Shown: positions 29,484 to 39,200 of the stretch, one piece after another
Numbering within the stretch: the first letter of the stretch is position 1
How the letters are laid out: each line of letters starts with the position of its first letter
Position numbers and translations under genes: made by a program
Notes under the pieces: model-generated
Databases searched by the model: none
The model's input: only the letters and a program-made list of their open reading frames with translations
Told to the model about the DNA's origin: nothing
Assembly: GCF_963678635.1 (NCBI RefSeq)
Contig: NC_087062.1
Location: 8,730,193 to 8,794,192, forward strand
Reading direction: 5' to 3'
Origin: Symsagittifera roscoffensis
Taxonomy: Eukaryota; Xenacoelomorpha; Acoela; Convolutidae
DNA: 64,000 nucleotides

Positions 29484-29978
29484 TCAATATCGAGGAAATC
29501 GAAACAATTGTTTGCAAACAAGGATCGCAACATCACCAACGCACAAATTTTGTTTACGAACCTGAAATTGAAATCCGCTCTTCCCTCCCTCAATTCGTCC
29601 TTCTCCCGTGATCTGAAATCCAATGTGGTCTAAAACTTGTCTTGTTGAGGATGTAATTCCACCTATATTGGACAAACTGTTCGACATTTGCCCACAAGTA
29701 TTAAGCAACACAAGAAAAAGGACTAGCCTGTAGATATTCACATATGTCAGTGTGGAGATGAAGCACAGTTGAGTTGGGAGATAATAGATCACTCAAACAA
29801 CACAATGAAACTCCTACCTTTGGAAGCGTTGCTTATTAGGATACTGAGGCCAGCGATCAACACGCGGGATAAGTTCAGGAGTAGAGAGCGAACACTTAGT
29901 CATCTATTTTTCAAAATCGTTTTTAAATTGAATTACTGCGATATGAAAATCCTATCTTGTAAGTTTATTTTTGGTTAA
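29484..29978 (+). pseudogene. GIY-YIG endonuclease remnant of Penelope-like copy 1
   Basis: A degenerate domain follows the RT. The block STYIGQTVRHL (29,658) corresponds to the second half of the GIY-YIG motif, with a conserved-looking H/K helix after it. An open 69-codon C-terminal piece (29,769-29,978) contains ILRPAINTRDKF, typical of the domain end. The frame is broken at about 29,625 and 29,730. The endonuclease of these elements makes the target nick; this copy cannot. Confidence 0.75.
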
Positions 29979-30464
29979 CCCTTACGTATAAAGATTTTTT
30001 TTGTGAGCACATATTTTTATTTTTTAAAAATATTTTGACTGAATATGTTGAACATGGCTTCTGGTTACTTTTCCGGTAGTAGTTTTCCCATTTAATTTTT
30101 TCTTTAATATTTGATGAGTTGTTTTTTTATCAAGTAATTTGCGTTTGAAGTGTTTTTTTTCCTCATAGTTTAAGTTCAGTTATGAAAATATTTGCCACGT
30201 GGTCTGTTTTAACAACTTCATAAATATGAGTAATTTGTTTGTTGGGTTTTTTAAACTAAGATTGGTGATTATGTAGTTTATAAGAGATTTCGAGTGAGTA
30301 GCACCTGCCTAATTTTTGAACTAAAATCTTAGTGTTAGCTCCCTACTCCTTTTCAGAAGCAAGGAGCTAACACTGAGATTTTAGTCCAAAAATACTTTTG
30401 GCACGGAATATCGAACATGTCAACCGGAAAAATTTTAAAACGGAAACGCTAAGTAACGTCATCT

Positions 30465-33400
30465 TAACGTCATATATGACATAAGTAAACGACTGTTACA
30501 TGGCGCTGCTGGGTGTTATTTTTTTATCCTCATGGTCATCAGACCCGATAACGAAGCACACCACACCGAGCGGATTCTCTAAATAGGCACTTAACCAAAA
30601 GCCGGAAGGTTGGTTCGAAGCCTACCGAATTCCAAGACTTAGCTTTTTAACTTAGTTAGAATCGAAAAATCCCGTACCGTGAAGGGTCTGGTGATTGGCC
30701 GCCCCGTCGCTCCCTGAGCGGTATTTGACCAAAAACAATTAAATATATACAAGAGACCAAGAGACCAATCAAAAAACCTAATAAAAATCCGTAAATTGTA
30801 GAATAAACTAAAAAATTTATAACTGTAAATCAGAAGAAATCTTGTAAGTTTAGTTTCGGTTTATCCTTAAGCCTTAAGATTTTCTTTTATGAGCACATTT
30901 TTTATTTTTTTCAGGTATATTTCGACCGAACATGTTGAACGTGGCTTCTGGGTTACTTTGCCTGTAATAACTTTCCCGATTAATTTTTTTTTTAGATTTG
31001 ATTTGAACAAATCTTTTGAGTAATTGTTTCATCATATATTTTGCGCTTGAAGGAATTTTTTTCCGCATAGTTTAAATTCAGTAATGAAAATATTTGCCAA
31101 ATGGTCTGTTTTAATATTTTCATAAATAGGAGTGATTTGTTTGATGTGTCTTTTAAACTAAGATTGGTGATAATGTAGTTTATAAGAGAATTCGAGTCAG
31201 TAGGAATTGTTCAATTTTTGGACTGAAATCTAAGTGTTAGCTCCCGTCTCCTTTTCAGAAGTGATAAGCTAAAACTTCGATTTTATTTAGCCCACAAATA
31301 CTTTTTGCGCGGAATATCGAACATGTCGATCAAAAAATTGTAAAATCGAAAGATTAGTATAAGGAAACGCTAAGTAAGATTTGAAACCTCAGAATTTTAA
31401 AGAAAATAAATGGTTACAAACTTCTTAAAATGGTTAAATTTGATAAGTGGAAAGATTTTATTTTTCGTTTGGAACCACTTAATGATTTTTTATGAGAGTT
31501 TAACGTCTGTAAATCTTTTTATATCAATTTTATTAACCTGATGATAGAGATAATTCCGGAAACGTTCGATCCCTCATTTTAATAATTTTACTTCTTAACA
31601 ATTTATGTGTAATTTTAGACCCCAGAAAAGCTATAAATTTGGATTTTGAATTTTTTTACCCCCACGGGCCGCAAGTTTTAAAATCATTTAGCAATTCGAA
31701 ACTTTGATAAAGAGAAGTGAAAAGACTTTTGAGAAGTTTGCCATTTTTTTATTCTATTTTTTGTTCCTTTACTGATGTTTTTATGTGAAGAATGATCCAA
31801 ATTGTGGCAACCAGTTCTCTTGCGCACAGCCTAAGAAACCTCGACGCAGAAGAGAAAAAAAATATTTGGGGCACATCACAGACATACCGGGTATTGCATT
31901 GAACCACAATCAAGTCAACAGGGTCAAAAATCTGTTGTTTTTGCTCAATAAAAGCCCACTGAGGGGAGAAGATAATTTGGTATTTCCGCAAGGCTTTATC
32001 AATAACTCTTTGACAAGCCACAGGACAAACCATTTTTCCCCTAGCTCAATCGGCGGTGTCGTCAAGAATAAAGAAGACAGAAAGGACCATATTTGAGTCA
32101 CAATATACTGTAAAAGGAAGGGTGCCCTAAATGTATTGGAGAAATTGACAAAGACAGGTATTCTGACCATATCGCCGAAAAATTTTCGGTTCTCTGAAGT
32201 CAAACAGAAGTATAAACCCGAGATCATCGAAGGCTACAGCCAGCTCCACCAACAACACGAGCTCGAAATAAAGTCTCTGCACCAGGTATGGGAGCACAAA
32301 GAGCGGTTGCAGAGCTGATTTCCAAAAGAAGAGGCAGCAAAAAAAACCTTCGCAGACCCGGCGCAGGGCACAGGCGAAGCGGGTAGCTGCGGATAGACAG
32401 CCGAAGGACGAAAAGCCGGAACTACAGTGAGGTAAGTTGCAATTTTGGATTTGCGCTGTTAGCGCCTTCTCAGTTTTTGTTTCTTGTGGCCAGCAAGGCA
32501 ATGAACATTGTGCATTTACCACCGAAGTTCCAGAGATTCTTTCTCAGAACAAGGTTTTTGTGGAAAACTGTGATGAATTATAAAAGTACTTGAATAAATT
32601 TAACAATAGACAAAATCGCCTTAAATTTTTGAAAAAGTGACTGGATACCAAAATTATACCTATTCTTTAGAGGTTTAGGGTGCCTGGGATAGGGCTTTTT
32701 TCAGAAAGCGATTCTCAGCTTTTAATTTAAATTACTTAGGAGAGTGTTGGGTAGGGCAAAAGAGGATAGTGGTTGGGCAGCGGAAGACTTGGGCAAGGTA
32801 AGGGACATAGTTAGGAGAACAATTGATGAGAGGTTATGGCCATCGGTCATTAACAATGTTCTGCATCAATAAAGGGACAAGGCTTTAGCCCCATGCCTCA
32901 GTCACTCTAAGAAAATTGAGAAGTTAGCTGATAGACAAGAAAGCGCCCTAGGAAAGATACGCAGCAAAGCGGTAAAAGTACTAGATGAGATAATATTGCC
33001 GGGATGGGTAGATGAGTTGCTGTCTATGGGGCTAAAACATCCAGTTCGTGACAAGTTCAATGAAAACCACTTTTCAGCAGACATAGATGTTTTTTGTCGG
33101 AACTGAAGAAGCATGATATCCTTGTCAAAAAATTATGCGAAACTGAAGCGGATGCTAAGTACTACATAAAAAAACTACTTCAGACTCCAAGTGATATGAG
33201 AGTTGGAAAAGCTGGAGAATATCTCAATACAACGAACTAGTGGTTTTACTTTTTGATAAGGGTGTCGGGTTTTGCATCATAAAAAACACGCATATGAGGG
33301 AAAACTGACCCAATTGCTAGAATCAGAACAGTTTGAGTGACTTGATAGTATGACTGATTCAGTTGTTCAAAAATTGAAAAAAAAATTGAACAAAGATCTA

Positions 33401-34310
33401 CTGGCCATGAAAAAAAAGGATTGAGATTACAGATGGCTTAATTGCGAGTTTGAGGTCATTTGGTAGTCAACCTGCACAACTTTAAGGACTGGTTAAAGTA
33501 CATAAAAAGGATACACCTCTACGACCTGTCCTCGGTAATTCTTATGAGAACTTAAACAAAACACAAGCAAAATTTTTTTTCGAAAATCGAGGAGAAATAT
33601 GTCAGTGTGGAGATGAAGCACAGTTGAGTTGGGAGATAATAGATCACTCAAACAACACAATGAAACTCCTACCTTTGGAAGCGTTGCTTATTAGGATACT
33701 GAGGCCAGCGATCAACACGCGGGATAAGTTCAGGAGTAGAGAGCGAACACTTAGTCATCTATTTTTCAAAATCGTTTTTAAATTGAATTACTGCGATATG
33801 AAAATCCTATCTTGTAAGTTTATTTTTGGTTAACCCTTACGTATAAAGATTTTTTTTGTGAGCACATATTTTTATTTTTTAAAAATATTTTGACTGAATA
33901 TGTTGAACATGGCTTCTGGTTACTTTTCCGGTAGTAGTTTTCCCATTTAATTTTTTCTTTAATATTTGATGAGTTGTTTTTTTATCAAGTAATTTGCGTT
34001 TGAAGTGATTTTTTTCCTCATAGTTTAAGTTCAGTTATGAAAATATTTGCCACGTGGTCTGTTTTAACAACTTCATAAATATGAGTAATTTGTTTGTTGG
34101 GTTTTTTAAACTAAGATTGGTGATTATGTAGTTTATAAGAGATTTCGAGTGAGTAGCACCTGCCTAATTTTTGAACTAAAATCTTAGTGTTAGCTCCCTA
34201 CTCCTTTTCAGAAGCAAGGAGCTAACACTGAGATTTTAGTCCAAAAATACTTTTGGCACGGAATATCGAACATGTCAACCGGAAAAATTTTAAAACGGAA
34301 ACGCTAAGTA
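30465..34310 (+). mobile_element. Penelope-like element, copy 2 (tandem, internally deleted)
   Basis: This is a direct tandem repeat of 24,177-30,465 with very high identity in shared parts. The 30,470-30,840 part repeats the foldback arm (24,177-24,552). The element proper runs 30,840-34,310. Relative to copy 1 it lacks the LINE-fragment region (equivalent of 24,553-25,689). It also lacks most of the RT core and the start of the endonuclease (equivalent of about 28,440-29,740), where the sequence jumps at 33,596. Its own pseudo-LTR copies lie at 30,840-31,375 and 33,810-34,310. The retained 103-codon ORF (31,785-32,096) differs from its copy-1 twin by only a few residues. Confidence 0.88.
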
Positions 34311-34624
34311 ACGTCATCTTAACGTCATATATGACATAAGTAAACGACTGTTACATGGCGCTGCTGGGTGTTATTTTTTTATCCTCATGGTCATCAGACC
34401 CGATAACGAAGCACACCACACCGAGCGGATTCTCTAAATAGGCACTTAACCAAAAGCCGGAAGGTTGGTTCGAAGCCTACCGAATTCCAAGACTTAGCTT
34501 TTTAACTTAGTTAGAATCGAAAAATCCCGTACCGTGAAGGGTCTGGTGATTGGCCGTCCCGTCGCTCCCTGAGCGGTATTTGACCAAAAACAATTAAATA
34601 TATACAAGAGACCAATCAAAAAAC
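34310..34624 (+). repeat. third, partial tandem copy of the 24,177-24,490 segment
   Basis: The sequence from CTTAACGTCATATATGACA through the GACCAATCAAAAAACC end repeats 24,177-24,490 and 30,470-30,780. Similarity stops abruptly at about 34,624, marking the right edge of the tandem duplication. Confidence 0.85.
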
Positions 34625-36000
34625 CGCCCTAAAGCATCATACAAGTGTTAAATGAACCAAAGTATCATAGAGTCAACGGAACAAAAGCGCATTTTGTAGA
34701 GGTATTTGATAGACCTGCAGCCTCATATCAGTTCAATCTTTATGAGTTTCTTTTAACTCCGGTTTATTTTGTGCAGATGTTAGTTTTCTCAATATGGTTG
34801 GCTTGATTCACAACCATGTGACTCTGTTTTCTTCTATCCATTTAAACCTTTACTCTTCCTTGTCTGGAAATTTCCTAGGATTTTGACTAGAAAATGTGAT
34901 GAAAGGAATCCTGACTGTAATTTCGGTTACTATTGTGACATTCGACCAGAATGGCGCCGAAATGCATGGCAAATTCGAAATTTTATTGTAACCGTGGACT
35001 GAGAAGATTGAAAGTTTTGGAAGATTAACTTTTTAAACGTACGATTTAACGAATACGGAAAGATCAATTCGAAGTGACGAAATAAATTTTAAGTATTCGT
35101 TCTGAAATAAAAACACGTCACGACCTTAAGATTAAGCTACAACTGAAAATGTGCGAAAACAGAGGAACAATATGCGCTGACACAGAGAAGACGTACAAGG
35201 AATAAAAATGAACGACGAAATTATAGTTTACGACGTTAACGGAAAACCATTCCGAATTGTAACGATAGTAACTGTAAAATCGTTACCGAAGACTTCCCGA
35301 GAAACAAGAATGGTATTGGCACGATTTCACCAGCCTTCCGGACGGGAGATAAGACCGCTCTTCGTCCGGATTCCAAAATCCGGAAGGGTCTCGGGAAGAA
35401 GACTGAAACTCTATTTGAACAACTTTTATCATCCTGGAATGTCCTGAGTTAAATTTAGTTAACGTCGAATTCTTTATCACATTATCAGAGTATGAAAAGC
35501 TAGGAGTTGAGGGAAAGGTTTGATCCATCTCCGCTGGATGTGATGATTTTTATCTGCTGAACAAAAACAATAGTAATATAGGAAATAAGTAATAGCCCTG
35601 TTTTTAGGAGTGTACTCATGGTCTGGGGATACTGAGACCCAGCCATGAGCTCGCTATTTTGCATGTTACTAAGTTAATCTGAGCGTTCTGGCCGATAGCC
35701 CAAAACAGTAACGATTTTGTCGACCCGATGTTAAAAGGACCACACAAAGAACTGGCTTTGGTAGAGACGGTTAAAAGCATGTAGAGCTGTGTTTAGACGC
35801 TAGCCAGTTGTTTTACAGCCTAGCTTTATTTTCCGTCGATATGTACTTCCGGGTGAATGTTACATTATCCACTTTATTCACTTCTGTTCACTTTATTCCT
35901 CACTCTTGCATGTTTGGAAAATTCCTATGATTTTGACTAGAATAAGTGATGAAAGGAATCCTGACTGAAATTTCAGTTACTATGATACTTTTGACCTGAT
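34625..36000. repeat. noncoding flank with direct repeats and inverted repeat A
   Basis: There is no convincing gene. A block of about 100 bp at 34,840-34,945 (containing GATGAAAGGAATCCTGACTG) recurs in direct orientation at 35,905-35,985. Between them lies an unrecognised 79-codon ORF (35,208-35,447) and two copies of the CCGGAAGG motif at 35,336 and 35,388. The reverse copy of inverted repeat A is at 35,490-35,870. Confidence 0.55.
35490..35870 (-). repeat. inverted repeat A, distal reverse copy
   Basis: Reverse complement of 21,780-22,180 across nearly its whole length, including the landmark GACCCAGCCATGAGCTC. It ends at TTACAT near 35,870, just upstream of the nucleoplasmin-like gene. 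Confidence 0.75.
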
Positions 36001-36210
36001 TTTTTCCTTTAAAAAAAGAGAAAAATTCTTGCCTCTAATCCGTCGCAAACTTGTATTCGAGTTACCCTTTTAATCATAATCATTTTTGTATCGCAAATAG
36101 AGCAAAGCTCAGCTTCGCTGTGATCATTTTAAGTTTTCTGACAATTTGGTAGTTGCTTAAGTCCAATCGCCCGTAGGTGCTTAATTCAAATTTTCTCTTC
36201 AAACAGATAT

Positions 36211-36254
36211 TTTTGTTTTAGATAAAGTTGAAAGACCAAAAAGGCAGGGTCAAA
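36211..36254 (+). promoter_or_regulatory. splice acceptor and short 5' UTR of the nucleoplasmin-like gene
   Basis: A pyrimidine-rich tract ending in TTTTGTTTTAG lies 33 bases before the ATG. It implies either an untranslated upstream exon or a trans-spliced leader. Which one cannot be decided from sequence. No core promoter is recognisable upstream. Confidence 0.45.
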
Positions 36255-39200
36255 ATGTTTTGGGGTTAGCTTTAACATACTTAATTAATAAATTTGCCTT
36301 CATGTAGTTATGTAATTGTATCGTATCTCTTTGCGATTATAGGTCTTGTAATTGAGCCAAATAAACAGTACAAACAACTAGTTGAGTCGCCTTTCCATGT
36401 ATCCAAAGCCTGTGCAATAGACAAAATTGGTAAGTTTTTGATTCAAAATTATTCACAGCTTATGTGGATGTATAATTAGTAGCAAACAGGAGAGACAGAA
36501 TTAATTTAAATGAGCAATCAGTGCTGTTCAGATTTTGCCCATCGTGGTTATAGGTTTTGAGCGAAACTGCTTTATGAACTTTCGACGTTATGTTATTTTC
36601 AGTTTTAATTTCCGTTGATGTCTGGACAGTTGCTCTTTTCAATTAATTCTGTCTATCCTAACTTTTTGCAACTCTCTATACTAAGGAGAGTTGCAAAAAT
36701 TTAGGACAGACAGAATTAATTAAAAAGAGCAACTGTCTAGACATCAACGGAATATAAAACGAAATAAACATAACGTCAAAAGTTCATAAAGCAGTATCGA
36801 TCGAAACTTATAACCATGTTGCAATTGCATCCGAAGCGTCGAATAGTCAACCTTGAAACTGAAAAATTATTGCTCAGGGTGGCTAACAAACTTCTTATGA
36901 AAAGACGAACAATGATAGAAACTGGAGTATCAGCTAAAAACCTAAGGCTAAGGGACCTTGTCCTTTACCAATATGACGAAGAAAGTGGAAATTGGAAAAA
37001 AGTCGAAGAAAGCAATTGACTACCTACTGCCAAGTATTTAAAAATGTTATGCCTAAATGTCAGAAGTATTTTAGACATCAACAGAAGAATAGCTCTTTCA
37101 AATGCCATTTTACAAACAGACTACGATATACTATGTCTCACAGAGAAATGGCTGGTAAAGGAAATACCAGATAAAGCTCTGCATTTGGCTGGTTTTAATA
37201 TAATTCGCAAAGATAGAAAAAACTCCACTTTAAAAACCAATCACGGAGGCGTACTCATGGCGATAAAAGAAAATGTGCATTACGAAGAAATTGATGCTCA
37301 AATAGAAAATGAAGAATGCATAGTGGCCAAACTAACAGGTGAAACTGGGCATCATCAAATACTCTGCTGTGTTTATAATCCCCCGAAAAACAGTAAATAC
37401 CAATGGAAACAACAAAACTTCATCAGTTTGTTCGAAAACCTAACAAAATTACAAATACAACACAACTGTAACGCAGTGTCGATTACGGGAGATATAAATT
37501 TTGAATACACTCATTGGAAAATGATGCACTCAAAGGACAAATATGAAAATGCAGTGTTAAAAAAGCTCATTGAACTTGACTATGAACAATTATTCGACTC
37601 CAAAAAAAAGCAGCTTGATGTTTTATTAACAAACAACCCTGGAGTAATACTCAACTGGCACACGGACCATTCAGCAACAAACGCATACAGCATCGACAAA
37701 GTTTCTTGCTCAGATCATTATGCTTACTCTGCAACAATTAACATGGAAGCCAGTATCAAAGAAATAAACAAAGATGAAAGTCTGGCGTTTAACAGAGCCG
37801 ATTGGAAGATAATAAATCAAGAAATAAAAGACAAACCTTTCATACCGTATTGTTACAGTAATGTAAATGAGCTCCTTCGTCAGTGGTATGCATGGTTATG
37901 GGACAAAATAAAGAACAATGTACCCAAGGTTACATCACACAGATCAACTCTCCCCCCATGGGTGAAGCCAAGTACGTCTCACATGCTAAAAAGAGTACAA
38001 ACCTTAAAACGGCGTATCGATCGGCAAAACAAACCTAATTTAAGCATTATCCTAAAACACAAAAAATTGGAAAAAAATCTTCAAATAGCATTGACTGAAG
38101 ATCAAGCAATTTACGAAGAAACAGTAACAAGCAGTAGACGATTCAGTGACCTGCAAAAAAATACTTGAACAAAATAAGTAGTTCCAGGAAATATCCCCAA
38201 AAAATGTTCTACAAGGAAAAATCCACAAGAGATGACACCCAAAAAGCTACATTTTTTAACGAATTTTTCATCAGTGTATATCAAAAGGAATCAATTCCTA
38301 ACCCTCTCGCACGAAATACAAACTGTTCTCCTACAGAAGAAATCTGTACACAAATACACATTGAAGAAACCAAAATCCAATACATTCTCAAAAATCTTTT
38401 AACAAATAAAGCGTCAGGTTTTGATGGTATAGGTAATATAATCCTAAAAAATCTTTCTGAAACTCTGTCAAAATCGCTCTATCTTCTCTTCCGCACATTC
38501 ATTAACAAGCGGCTCTTCCCGACCTACTGGAAAACAAGTCAAGTGGCCCCAATTTTTAAAGAAAAGAACAAGGCGTCAGTCGAGTGCTACCGCCCAATTA
38601 GCCTCTTATGCTCCGCCTCGAAGGTCTTCGAAAAAATTATCTTTGATAATATATACCCCAAAGTTCAACCTTTCCTGGAAAACGCACAATACGGCTTCCG
38701 GCAAAAAAGGTCAGCAGTACTACAAATGGTACAATTTTTGAGCAAAGTATATGAACTCTACGATGACAAAAATGTTCAAACACTATCAGTCCTTTATCTA
38801 GATTTTTCTAAAGCCTTTGATAAAGTTCCTCATAGTATCCTAGTCGCCAAACTACGGAACATAGGTCTAAGCATTCAAATACAAGACATAATACAAGACT
38901 ATCTAACAGATAGAATGCAGTTTGTGAAAATCAATAAAAGTTCATCAACTCTGAAAGAAGTAACTAGCGGTGTACCACAGGGCTCAATTCTTGGCCCTCT
39001 ACTTTTTATCATATTCATTAACGACTTTCCCAAATGCATTGAGAATTCAGATTGTTTTGGCTATTGTGACGATATGAAGATCTTGTCTACTGAAGAAATT
39101 CATCTGCAAAAAGACACGGCAAATGTTGAAAAATGGTGCAAAGAAAATAAAATGCCGCTGAATGAAGATAAATGTAATTTGTTAAACCTCAAAGGGAAAA

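Larger units (their letters stand above)
25690..30465 (+). mobile_element. Penelope-like element, copy 1 (degenerate, GIY-YIG type)
   Basis: The plus strand carries, in broken frames, the hallmark order of Penelope-like elements. GPKHPVRDKFNE lies at 27,877, DKGVGFCI at 28,102, PLRPVLGN at 28,366, LDVKSLYFIVSLK at 28,521, GLAMGASPAV at 28,707 and YVDDIV at 29,028. A GIY-YIG endonuclease remnant follows with STYIGQTVRHL at 29,658 and ILRPAINTRDKF near 29,840. Upstream is a 103-codon ORF (26,634-26,945) of unknown role. Both ends carry a related block of about 530 bp (25,690-26,235 and 29,950-30,460), the pseudo-LTR arrangement usual for this class. Many stops and frameshifts make it inactive. 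Confidence 0.88.

Noticed and set aside
35208-35447. 79-codon ORF upstream of the nucleoplasmin-like gene
   Set aside because: It contains two of the dispersed CCGGAAGG motifs, has no recognisable domain and lies within repeats.
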